Shown: positions 1 to 6,985 of the stretch, piece after piece
How the letters are laid out: every line of letters starts with the position of its first letter
Numbering within the stretch: the stretch's first letter is position 1
Assembly: GCA_024762845.1 (NCBI GenBank)
Contig: JANTGQ010000041.1
Coordinates: 1 to 9,225 of the forward strand
From: Nitratifractor sp.
Lineage (GTDB): Bacteria > Campylobacterota > Campylobacteria > Campylobacterales > Sulfurovaceae
DNA length: 9,225 nucleotides
Reading direction: 5' to 3'
Translations under genes and position numbers: made by a program
The notes under the pieces: generated by a model
What the model was told of the DNA's origin: nothing
The model's input: only the letters and a program-made list of their open reading frames with translations
Databases searched by the model: none

Positions 1-29
1 TTAATCCCTATATGCAAAGATCGTTTCAT
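1..29 (-). CDS. 5' end of a leftward gene, possibly a caspase-like (C14) peptidase; truncated by the window edge
   Basis: Only nine complete codons are visible, reading MKRSLHIGI, and the next codon begins AA (Asn or Lys). The ATG at 29-27 is preceded on the minus strand by AAGGGG (35-40) at 5-nt spacing, a credible ribosome binding site. A TATACT -10 candidate lies further upstream at 64-69. Many bacterial caspase-like proteins begin with a basic residue followed by a first beta strand of the form (S/A)L(H/L)(I/V)G(I/L)N, so the fragment fits that opening. The catalytic His and Cys would lie outside the window, so the family call rests on very little sequence. Any Rossmann-like protein starting with a hydrophobic strand could look similar. 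The gene is co-directional with the SLATT gene, 192 bp downstream of it, and probably has its own promoter. The start is more secure than the family. Confidence 0.33.
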
Positions 30-63
30 ATTTACCCCTTTCTATAATTTGCCACATGGAACA

Positions 64-69
64 AGTATA
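64..69 (-). promoter_or_regulatory. Candidate -10 box for the left-edge gene
   Basis: The minus strand reads TATACT here, one mismatch from TATAAT, and lies about 34 nt upstream of the ATG at 29. Transcription would start near 57, giving a leader of about 28 nt that contains the AAGGGG ribosome binding site. No good -35 box is present: TTGCGA (83-88) is only 13 nt away, too close to be standard. Weak -35 elements are common in Campylobacterota promoters. AT-rich sequence produces such boxes by chance. Confidence 0.3.
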
Positions 70-101
70 GCAAAAAGAAATGTCGCAAATATGACTATTA
101 G

Positions 102-167
102 AGAGTTACTCTAGAATCCAAACACTGCTACAGCGCTATTTATAGCATTTACTACGTTAATATGCTA
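102..167. repeat. Cluster of short dyads between the SLATT gene and the left-edge gene
   Basis: Several short inverted motifs lie close together. AGAGT/ACTCT arms flank a single T at 102-112, GCTAT/ATAGC sits at 135-146 with a 2-nt centre, and TAGCAT/ATGCTA pairs 143-148 with 162-167. A further TGCTA at 126-130 can pair with the TAGCA at 143-147, so alternative hairpins are possible. None is followed by a T tract in either direction, so this is not a convincing intrinsic terminator. It could be an operator or processing site, or chance in AT-rich DNA. The remainder of 70-221 shows no supportable ORF. Confidence 0.2.
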
Positions 168-221
168 CTTCTATTGCAGTAATATTTTTAGAAACTTTTT
201 TATCTAAGAGAGGCAAGAGAG

Positions 222-656
222 TTAATGTGCCGAAGTGGCACTATCTTTTTGAGTATATATGCTCCAGTTTTTATTCTCTTTGTCTATAATATGCTCAACT
301 CGCGAGACAAGTGTTGCAAAACGATTTTGAGCATCATATGGCTCACTATTTGTTAGATAGAGAAACTTTTCATGTTTTAAAGATTCTGCTGTTGCTCTAT
401 ATGTAATCCAATTTTCCTGAAACTTATAGAGACTCTCCACACCTGCCGCTATAGCAATAATTACACCCAAGAGTGCAATAACCCACTGCACATAGGGAAT
501 TTGTGTAGAGAAGCCACTTAAAAAAGGTATTAAAGTTGCGGCTGTTATCTCCATTAGTTTTAATCGTTTATAATACTTTTGGTTTATGGCACTCTTTTGA
601 CTATACCACTTAATCTGATCATTCAATCGACTATCTATATACTCCTCTTCACTCAT
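222..656 (-). CDS. SLATT/DUF4231 two-helix membrane protein, putative pore-forming effector
   Basis: This 144-residue protein has a polar N-terminal helix (DQIKWYSQKS near residues 13-22) and two hydrophobic segments at about 35-50 and 56-73. A conserved-looking stretch follows (YKFQENWITYRATAESLKHE, 77-96), and the C-terminal part carries VEHII..E..NW (110-121). This order and spacing match the SLATT/DUF4231 family, whose two helices and C-terminal helical part are predicted to form membrane pores in prokaryotic conflict systems. The gene directly follows the TIR-STAND gene: TGATG shares one base between stop and start. I chose the ATG at 656 over the in-frame GTG at 659 because the AGGAG at 664-668 is 7 nt from the ATG but only 4 nt from the GTG. 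Coupling to the sensor gene suggests an effector that damages the inner membrane on activation. The domain family is fairly clear; the pore role is family knowledge, not visible here. Confidence 0.85.
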   Translation of the reverse strand: MSEEEYIDSRLNDQIKWYSQKSAINQKYYKRLKLMEITAATLIPFLSGFSTQIPYVQWVIALLGVIIAIAAGVESLYKFQENWITYRATAESLKHEKFLYLTNSEPYDAQNRFATLVSRVEHIIDKENKNWSIYTQKDSATSAH

Positions 657-3600
657 CACTCTGCTCCTTTCAATAGTGCTTTTTTAGCGAACCACTCCTC
701 TTTGCTAAGTGTTCGCACCTCTCCATCTTCGCTGAGTGCAACACCTTTGTTCATATATGTTTGTAGAATTTTTTCTTTACTTGCCGGACTTTTTTCTAAA
801 AATACTCTCTCTTTATGGATTGTTTTACTCTCTCCCCAACTATAAACAAACTGCTCCGATGCATCAAATAGAGCACCATACACAGCTGCCTGATGCTCTA
901 TTTTCCATAACTTATAACCACTCTGCCTGTCCCATAGTACCACATCTCCACCTGCACCCCAACTTAAAAGAAGTGACTCATCTTTGTTAAAACTAACCCC
1001 CCACACATCATCTTTGTTGCTATAGCTCTTAAGTAGCTTTTTTTTCTCTATGCTCCATAACTTAATCTTGCCATCATCGCCCCAGCTTAAGAGATTTTGC
1101 TCTTTTTTATCTAAAGTTGCTCCGTTAACTGCACCTTGGTGTCTAAAGCGTGCTAACTCCACTCCACGCTCTATATCCCACATGCGTACTGTTCCATCGT
1201 TTGACCAGCTTAAAATCTCTTTCTCTTTACGCATAAACTTTGCGCCATTTATTGATCCATCATGGTGTAAAGCTTTCATTTTTTGACCACTGGCAATATC
1301 CCATAAACTCAATGTTCCACTATCATCCCAGCTAAGAACTCTACTGCTGTTACTATCAAATATTGCCCCATTTATACTGCTGCAGACCCTATAACTGGCA
1401 AGTTGGCTATAATCTTTTAGATTCAAAAGCTTTAGAGTTCCATCTTTAGTCCAAGCAAGAAGAAACGATATATTGCTATCAATATTTATCCCTATTATTG
1501 GCGAAGTGTGCTTGAATTTGTACAAAAGTTTACCATCAAAACTCCATACATTCATTACTCCATCTTCGCCAAAACTGACAACCCTTGAAGCATCTATAAA
1601 CTGCGCACCATAAGCTCCACCCTTATGGTAAATGCTGCTGAGCAAATGTGCAGATTTTACATCGTATAACAACACCTCTCCATTGCTGCTCCAGGTAAGA
1701 AGGTGGCTTCTGTTGTAATCTAAACTTGCACCCAAAACTGTACCATTGGCATCAAATCTCTTTAATGCTTTCCAATCACCCAAAAAGAGACCACCGTTTG
1801 TGCCCCATGCAAGCAGTTCTTCAGGTTCTTTATAGCTCGTAAGCCCATTTATTTTAGAGGGAACCTGTAACGAAGTAGTCTCGAGAGAGTTATTAACATC
1901 CCACACCTTTATAGCCTTGTCTCTACTCCAGGTAAGCACTCTATCTTCTCTTTTACTATATAAAGCTGCAGTCTCTTCATTGGGCTGATGCGAAAATATT
2001 TCTACAGCATCTTTATGAAAAAAACTCCACACTTTTGCCGTGCCATCTTCGCTCCAACTAAGGACTCTACTCTCGTTATGGTTGAAAGTTGCACCCCACA
2101 CCTTTTTCTTATGGTAGAAAATATGTTTTGCACTATATTTATTTATATTCCACACCCTTACCGTACCATCCCATCCCCAGCTTAATATGCGACTCTCATT
2201 GGTATCAAAAGTGGCTCCCCATACACTCGGATGCAGGTAGGGATGGAGTACTCTCTCTTGATATGGATCCCATATAAGTATTGTTCCATCATGTCGACTC
2301 CAGCAAAGTACCCTCTTCTCATCCGAAGAAAAAACAGCACCGCTCACTGCAGCAGAAGATGCAATCAAACTGCCTATAGTGGCATTACTCTCCACATCCC
2401 AAAGTGTAATGTTTCCGTCCCCGCTCCAGCTTAGGAGATGACTCTCATCTGCGTTTAATTGTGCACCGATAACATTTTTACTATGTCTAAAAATATGCAA
2501 CACTCTACCACTCGAAGTCTCCCAAATTCTACTTGTCCCATCCCAACTCCAGCTTAAAATTTTACTCTCATCCTGGCTAAAGCAGGCGCTTCTTACCCTT
2601 CTTTCGTGTTGAAACTCTCTTATTTTCCTACCATCTTTAGCACTCCAGAGGATAACTTTACCATCCTCTCCCCACGACAAAATTCTGCTTTCATTTGCAT
2701 CAAAGCGTGCACCACGAGGCTCTTTTGTATGCTTTAGAAGAATAAGCTGCTTTCCACTTGCGATACTCCATACTCTTATTGTGTTATCATAACTCCAGCT
2801 TAATACCCTGCTCTCATTTTTATCAAATGCAGCTCCTCGAACTGCAGCTACATGTTTAAAACACTGCAAAACTTTACCAGATGCCACGTCTCGTAACTCT
2901 ATAATACCGCTGCTGCTCCAGCTTAATATTTTTGTTTCGTTTTTATCAAAAATGGCACCCGAAACAGGAGACTCAGAACGGTAAAATTTCTCCAGCTTGT
3001 ATGGATAGAGTAGACTGTTATCGAGAATATTTGTCTTTTTCTGCTCTTGAGTGCTTTGACTCTGGCTCATAGCTTGCGCAAATAGCAACTTGGCTTTGAG
3101 CGGTCTGTGAAAATAATCTCTTTGCGTTATTCCCTGATTAATTAAACTTTTATAAAGGTTATTTACCGCTAAATGTCTGTTTTGCTCAGCAATGTTTTTC
3201 GCACCATTAGCTTCTACCCACTTATAGAGACTTAGTATCATCAAAAGAGTAATTGCTATAAAAGCGGCAATCGCCTGCCTTTTTCTTTTTCGCTTTATGG
3301 CAAGAGTATAGTTTTGGCTCTCTATAATAAAGCTTTTTTCTCTCTCACTTATCGCCCAACTATGGTCTTTAAGCCAAAAGAGTGCCTTTTCAAGGCGGAT
3401 ACCACTTAGTAGAGCATCTCTTTTTTTGCTACTCTCTGTCTCTTCCCACTCCCTCATAGCACTTTCGAGATTTGCTTTTCCTATAAGAAACTCATGCTCT
3501 TCCTGAATCCAGCTATTAAGTCGGGGCCATTTGCTAATAAGCGCGTCATGCGCGATCTCTATACTATTCTCTCCACTTTTTGAAAGCCTTTTTACCAAGA

Positions 3601-5089
3601 GTCTCGCATCTACTAAAGCATTAATCACAAGTTTCGATTTCGCTGGTAGTTCACTCTCTTGTGCAGTGCGTCGAACTGCTTCGTTTTTCTCATTAATCTG
3701 TACAAGATGCGGAATAAAAGTCTCTTTTAAAAGCTTTAATCCATCTCTTCTTTTTAAAAAAGGGGCAACAACACTGTCGGCTTTTAGTTTAACTATATTC
3801 TCTATTGGGTTATGGGTCTGGTCTCCAAGACTTAGATACTCTGAGAGTTGTAAGTTTCCATTTTTTCCATAACGTACATAGAGTTCATGCAGTACCATTG
3901 CTAAAAAAGGGAGCGCTTTTGTATCTTTTACATCTTCGACTATTTTGTCAATTAAAGCGCTCTCTACGCTCAGTGCCGCAACAGCAGCCGGACCTCTTAT
4001 AATTTTTGGAATCTCCTCTTTTTCTATCGGTGTAAGTTCAAATATTTTCTCTTGCCCTACAAGTTGTATGGCTGCCTGGTCACTTTGGAATATATTGATA
4101 AAGTCTGAACGCTGTGTCCATATAGAGAAAAAATCTCCCCTCTGTTCAAAGCAGTATTCAAGTATTTCAAAAAAGCGAACACTCTCCTCTCTTTTTGCCA
4201 ATGTATAAAACTCTTCTGCTTGATCTATTGGGAGTAAAATAGATGCACGTGTTGCACTCCCTCTGCTTTTTTGTAGCACCTTTAGTAGCAGTTTATCGAT
4301 AAGAGCTTTGTAGTGCTCTCCTTGTAACTCTCGATAGAGCTCTTCACTCTTTTCTAAATCTATATCGCTACACAGCGAATAGAGCAGAGAGTAGAGTGGT
4401 CTTTTTTGGGGTCGCAAGGTAGGTAAAACAATCCATTGCTGCTTATATGCTAGTTTAATATGGGGTAAAATACCGGCTTTTAAGAGAGAAGACTTTCCCA
4501 TACCCGAGGCTGCAATTATGTGTAAAAGTTTCGGATTTCCCTGGTTTCGCATAGAGTTTAAATACTCAATTGCCATACGTATCTCTTTGTCTCTTCCAAA
4601 AAATATTGCGGCATCTTCTTCTTCAAAAGAGACCAAACCTGGATAGGGTGGTCTTCTAGGATCCCAGCTAAAACCTTTTTGGGTCTCTAGTGTTATTTGC
4701 CGAAGCCTCTTAATTATCAGCTGCAGGGCATGTGGGTTTTTGTTTAAATCGCTATGCTGGAGGTTGCTGGCAATATGTCTTACTTGAGACTTCTGCGCAT
4801 TTGGGTCTACAAGGAGAGGTAGTATCTCTTTACCCAGAGCCCGCGCCTGGGTATACTCGGCAAAACACCATTTTGAATCAAGCCAATTTTGGGAGAGTAT
4901 TACAATTACAGCATGAGAGCGCTTAATTTCGCTATAGAGCCTCTTCTCCCACTCTTCGCCCGCTAAGATACCCTCTGTTTCATCAAAGTCTAAAAAGATA
5001 GAATCAAAACCACCATCTTTTAACTGCTTTGCAACTGTTGTAACAATCTGGTTATCTCGAGACGAGTGAGAAATAAATATTAAAGCCAT
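656..5089 (-). CDS. TIR - nSTAND1 NTPase - transmembrane helix - WD40 repeat sensor protein
   Basis: This is a 1477-residue multidomain protein. Residues 1-135 are a TIR domain, with the opening strand and box LIFISHSSRDN and a WCFAE motif whose Glu78 matches the catalytic glutamate of NAD-cleaving TIRs. The nSTAND1-type hook PYPGL.SFEEEDA..FFGR (148-166) leads into a Walker A, AASGMGKSS (193-201, Lys199), where the usual first Gly is Ala. Walker B is LLPIDQAEE (285-293, Asp289). A helical region ends with IAHDALISKWPRL, typical of STAND proteins with WD40 tails. A basic stretch (KRKRKR) precedes one predicted transmembrane helix (about 606-624). About 18 WD40 units fill residues 703-1425. 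The likely role is a sensor: ligand binding by the repeats would let the NTPase oligomerise and activate the TIR. The ATG falls exactly at the TIR domain start, yet no ribosome binding site precedes it. SLATT follows in the same operon. The trigger is unknown. Confidence 0.9.
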   Translation of the reverse strand: MALIFISHSSRDNQIVTTVAKQLKDGGFDSIFLDFDETEGILAGEEWEKRLYSEIKRSHAVIVILSQNWLDSKWCFAEYTQARALGKEILPLLVDPNAQKSQVRHIASNLQHSDLNKNPHALQLIIKRLRQITLETQKGFSWDPRRPPYPGLVSFEEEDAAIFFGRDKEIRMAIEYLNSMRNQGNPKLLHIIAASGMGKSSLLKAGILPHIKLAYKQQWIVLPTLRPQKRPLYSLLYSLCSDIDLEKSEELYRELQGEHYKALIDKLLLKVLQKSRGSATRASILLPIDQAEEFYTLAKREESVRFFEILEYCFEQRGDFFSIWTQRSDFINIFQSDQAAIQLVGQEKIFELTPIEKEEIPKIIRGPAAVAALSVESALIDKIVEDVKDTKALPFLAMVLHELYVRYGKNGNLQLSEYLSLGDQTHNPIENIVKLKADSVVAPFLKRRDGLKLLKETFIPHLVQINEKNEAVRRTAQESELPAKSKLVINALVDARLLVKRLSKSGENSIEIAHDALISKWPRLNSWIQEEHEFLIGKANLESAMREWEETESSKKRDALLSGIRLEKALFWLKDHSWAISEREKSFIIESQNYTLAIKRKRKRQAIAAFIAITLLMILSLYKWVEANGAKNIAEQNRHLAVNNLYKSLINQGITQRDYFHRPLKAKLLFAQAMSQSQSTQEQKKTNILDNSLLYPYKLEKFYRSESPVSGAIFDKNETKILSWSSSGIIELRDVASGKVLQCFKHVAAVRGAAFDKNESRVLSWSYDNTIRVWSIASGKQLILLKHTKEPRGARFDANESRILSWGEDGKVILWSAKDGRKIREFQHERRVRSACFSQDESKILSWSWDGTSRIWETSSGRVLHIFRHSKNVIGAQLNADESHLLSWSGDGNITLWDVESNATIGSLIASSAAVSGAVFSSDEKRVLCWSRHDGTILIWDPYQERVLHPYLHPSVWGATFDTNESRILSWGWDGTVRVWNINKYSAKHIFYHKKKVWGATFNHNESRVLSWSEDGTAKVWSFFHKDAVEIFSHQPNEETAALYSKREDRVLTWSRDKAIKVWDVNNSLETTSLQVPSKINGLTSYKEPEELLAWGTNGGLFLGDWKALKRFDANGTVLGASLDYNRSHLLTWSSNGEVLLYDVKSAHLLSSIYHKGGAYGAQFIDASRVVSFGEDGVMNVWSFDGKLLYKFKHTSPIIGINIDSNISFLLAWTKDGTLKLLNLKDYSQLASYRVCSSINGAIFDSNSSRVLSWDDSGTLSLWDIASGQKMKALHHDGSINGAKFMRKEKEILSWSNDGTVRMWDIERGVELARFRHQGAVNGATLDKKEQNLLSWGDDGKIKLWSIEKKKLLKSYSNKDDVWGVSFNKDESLLLSWGAGGDVVLWDRQSGYKLWKIEHQAAVYGALFDASEQFVYSWGESKTIHKERVFLEKSPASKEKILQTYMNKGVALSEDGEVRTLSKEEWFAKKALLKGAE
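664..668 (-). promoter_or_regulatory. Ribosome binding site deciding the SLATT start
   Basis: AGGAG on the minus strand lies within the last codons of the TIR-STAND gene. It sits 7 nt before the ATG at 656 and 4 nt before the alternative GTG at 659. Normal spacing favours the ATG and implies independent loading in addition to coupling at the TGATG overlap. Confidence 0.65.
835..2985 (-). repeat. Tandem WD40-encoding repeat array, about 18 units of roughly 120 bp
   Basis: Each unit encodes about 40-42 residues of the pattern V.GA.FD.NESR.LSWS.DGT.RVW.....G..L..F.H. The core LSW(S/G) is unusually constant and at DNA level often reads TTAAGCTGG on the minus strand (seen on the plus strand as CCAGCTTAA, for example near 1083, 1206, 2547, 2790 and 2916). 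Units 9, 10, 13 and the last one (ending near residue 1425) are degenerate. With 18 units the array could fold as two or more beta-propellers. Near-identical neighbours such as units 2-4 and 14-16 suggest expansion by duplication. This lies inside the coding region and is not a CRISPR array. Confidence 0.85.
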
Positions 5090-5096
5090 AATTCTA

Positions 5097-5102
5097 AGTA
5101 TA
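5097..5102 (-). promoter_or_regulatory. Candidate -10 box very close to the TIR-STAND start codon
   Basis: The minus strand reads TATACT, with only 7 nt between this box and the ATG at 5089. If used, transcription would start at or next to the ATG and give a leaderless mRNA, consistent with the lack of a purine-rich ribosome binding site (the bases before ATG are TTAGAATT). No good -35 element is at standard spacing. Alternative AT-rich boxes occur about 15-20 bp upstream (5116-5123), so the assignment is weak. Confidence 0.3.
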
Positions 5103-5113
5103 GTTAAATTTAC

Positions 5114-5143
5114 TTGTATAATAACTTACAAACACGCTATAAT
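5114..5143 (+). promoter_or_regulatory. Sigma-70-type promoter for the patatin operon
   Basis: A perfect TATAAT at 5138-5143 is preceded by TTGTAT at 5114-5119 with an 18-bp spacer. Transcription would begin near 5150, giving a leader of about 55 nt before the GTG at 5205. A small dyad, TTGTA (5114-5118) with TACAA (5127-5131), overlaps the -35 box and could be a regulator site or chance. The promoter shares a 115-bp intergenic region with the divergent TIR-STAND gene, so both operons could be co-regulated. Confidence 0.55.
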
Positions 5144-5204
5144 AGAGCATAGAGCGCTTTTTAACCCGGATGACGCAATAGAACTTTGAGCAGAGGAGTC
5201 AAGA

Positions 5205-6371
5205 GTGAGCATATTAGAAAAATTAGAAGCCCCCGGTCCAAAAAAGATACTATCTCTTGATGGTGGCGGTATTTTAGGACTTATGAGTGTCGAGATACTA
5301 CTAAAACTAGAGAGAGATTTACGTAAAGAGACCAACACCTCAACACTTCTGCTCTCAGACTACTTCGATATGGTCTGTGGCACAAGCACAGGTGCTATTA
5401 TAGCCTCTTGTATTGCAGCCGGAATGTCCATGGAACAGATACTAGAGTTTTATATCAACAGCGGTGAAGAGATGTTTGACAAAGCCTCTTTTTTTAAAAG
5501 ACTCCGCTACGAATACGAAGATGAAAAACTGGCAGAAAAAATTAAAAAAGAGCTCAATCTTGCTTTAGGGTACTCCAATAGCGACACGGCAGCAACACTT
5601 GGTGACAAAAATATAAAAACTCTACTGATGATGGTACTGCGAAACCACACAACAGATTCTCCCTGGCCTGTGAGCAACAATCCAAAAGCAAAATATAACC
5701 AAAAAAGTCGTCCCGACTGCAACCTCAACTTACCTCTATGGCAACTGGTACGCGCAAGTACAGCCGCACCTACCTATTTTCCTCCCGAAGAGGTAACCTT
5801 TGCTAGGGGAACACAAAACGAATACACATTTACCTTTGTAGACGGTGGTGTCACTACATATAATAATCCCTCTTTTTTGGCTTTTGAGATGGTTACGGCA
5901 AAACCCTACAATATAAACTGGAAAACAGGTGTTGATGAACTGCTTATTGTCTCGGTTGGCACAGGTGATACACCAAAACCCTGGCCAGAGCTTGACCCCT
6001 CAGATATGAACATTATACACTATGCCAAAAATATCCCCACTGCTTTAATGTATGCAGCATCTAGCGGTTGGGATAGAGCCTGCCGAACAATTGGCTACTG
6101 CCGTTTTGGCGGCGAGGTAGATAGAGAATTTGGCACCATGGTACTTACAGAGCAAAACGACCCCAACTCTACAGCACCCAAGCTCTTTAGCTATGTGCGC
6201 TACGACCCTGATGTAACAGCAAAAGGTTTAGCCGACCTTGAGTTAACAGATATTCACCCCAACGATGTACAACAGATGGACAGTGTTGCAAATATACCCC
6301 AAATCAGAAGAGTTGGCAACACGTATGCAAATAAGTATGTAAACATAGAGCATCTAGGTAATTTTATATAA
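5205..6371 (+). CDS. Patatin-like phospholipase (putative membrane-degrading effector)
   Basis: This 388-residue protein carries all patatin hallmarks. The oxyanion-hole loop DGGGILG is at residues 19-25, the nucleophile elbow GTSTG at 59-63 (Ser61), and the catalytic Asp in FVDGG at 211-215 (Asp213), followed by YNNPS. The Ser-Asp dyad is intact, so lipid acyl hydrolase activity is expected. It has no signal peptide or obvious membrane helix, so it is cytosolic and would attack the inner membrane from inside. The GTG start is supported by AGGAG at 5194-5198 with 6-nt spacing, and the catalytic domain begins immediately. The SLOG-like gene follows 2 nt after its stop. Patatins of this type (CapV) act as nucleotide-gated effectors in CBASS, but no CD-NTase gene is in this window. 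The enzyme class is secure; the partner and trigger are inferred. Confidence 0.92.
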   Translation: MSILEKLEAPGPKKILSLDGGGILGLMSVEILLKLERDLRKETNTSTLLLSDYFDMVCGTSTGAIIASCIAAGMSMEQILEFYINSGEEMFDKASFFKRLRYEYEDEKLAEKIKKELNLALGYSNSDTAATLGDKNIKTLLMMVLRNHTTDSPWPVSNNPKAKYNQKSRPDCNLNLPLWQLVRASTAAPTYFPPEEVTFARGTQNEYTFTFVDGGVTTYNNPSFLAFEMVTAKPYNINWKTGVDELLIVSVGTGDTPKPWPELDPSDMNIIHYAKNIPTALMYAASSGWDRACRTIGYCRFGGEVDREFGTMVLTEQNDPNSTAPKLFSYVRYDPDVTAKGLADLELTDIHPNDVQQMDSVANIPQIRRVGNTYANKYVNIEHLGNFI

Positions 6372-6373
6372 GT

Positions 6374-6985
6374 ATGAAGAGTGTAGCTAGTAAAAATATC
6401 TTCCTTTTTAGCGGTCATATGGTCGACCATGGAAATCGAAAGAGAGTTCGTTTTCCTCCCTTCTTAGCAAAAAAGGTTAAGAAGGTAATCAAAAAACTTT
6501 TAAAAACTTTTAATGCAGGAAGTAACGATATAGCTTTAACACAGGGTGCATGCGGAGGAGACTTGCTCTTTACCGAAGCTTCTTTAGAGCTTGACTTGCA
6601 GGTAGAGTGGGTACAGCCTTATAAAGAGACACAATTTATCAAAAAATCGCTTGCACCTTGTGGTTCAAAGTGGATCTACCGCTATAGAAAATGTAGAAAA
6701 AAGATAAAAAGAGTCAGCTCTCTAACCTTATATGAGACGACAAAAGCAAGCTCAAATAGATACACACTCACCAACCATAAACTCCTTCAACTTGCTCTAA
6801 CTTATGCGCAAACGAAAGGAACAAAAGTATATTGTATTGTTTTGTGGGATGGCAAAAAGAGCACAAAACCAGGTGGTACTGCCAAGATGGTAGATAATGC
6901 AAGAAAATCCAAGCTACCAATACTCTGGATAGATACACAAAACCTACTATTCAAAGGAGGCAAAAATGCAGTTAAATATCTATAG
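6374..6985 (+). CDS. SLOG/Rossmann-like nucleotide-binding protein (probable ligand sensor)
   Basis: The 203-residue product opens with a strand and loop IFLFSGHMVD (9-18), then RFPP (26-29), then ALTQGACGGDLLFTEA (54-69), a glycine-rich stretch with an acidic helix. VEWVQPYK (77-84) follows, and the C-terminal motif is VLWDGKKSTKPGGTAKMV (156-173). This order, FTGH..D..RFP, then GA.GgD.lf.E, then a P(F/Y) loop and WDG...GPGGTA, recalls a SLOG-like Rossmann domain found beside or fused to signalling modules. SLOG domains bind nucleotide-derived ligands, and in Thoeris a SLOG domain senses the TIR product. The gene lies 2 nt behind the patatin gene with only a distant AGG before its ATG, so it is probably translated by coupling. 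It may tell the patatin when to act. It has no membrane segment. The family call is moderately secure from motif memory; the ligand is unknown. Confidence 0.6.
   Translation: MKSVASKNIFLFSGHMVDHGNRKRVRFPPFLAKKVKKVIKKLLKTFNAGSNDIALTQGACGGDLLFTEASLELDLQVEWVQPYKETQFIKKSLAPCGSKWIYRYRKCRKKIKRVSSLTLYETTKASSNRYTLTNHKLLQLALTYAQTKGTKVYCIVLWDGKKSTKPGGTAKMVDNARKSKLPILWIDTQNLLFKGGKNAVKYL

Noticed and set aside
183..210. Terminator for the SLATT gene from the A/T-rich TTAGA/TCTAA hairpin
   Set aside because: The stem is only 5 bp, contains a single GC pair, and is not followed by a T tract on the minus strand.
835..2985. CRISPR-like or satellite DNA repeat
   Set aside because: The period of about 120 bp corresponds to WD40 units within one continuous reading frame; there are no short identical repeats with unique spacers.
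579..4926. Numerous rightward frames of 60-113 codons opposite the TIR-STAND gene
   Set aside because: They are antisense shadows of a long coding region, with low-complexity Ser/Leu/Pro-rich products and no recognisable domain.
5205..6985. CBASS operon because of a CapV-like patatin
   Set aside because: No CD-NTase, Cap2/Cap3 or HORMA/TRIP13-type gene is in the window; the adjacent gene is SLOG-like. A patatin alone does not define CBASS.
656..6985. Canonical Thoeris system because TIR and SLOG domains are both present
   Set aside because: Thoeris ThsA carries SIR2 or a membrane domain fused to SLOG, and ThsB is a stand-alone TIR. Here the TIR is fused to a STAND-WD40 protein and no SIR2 is seen.
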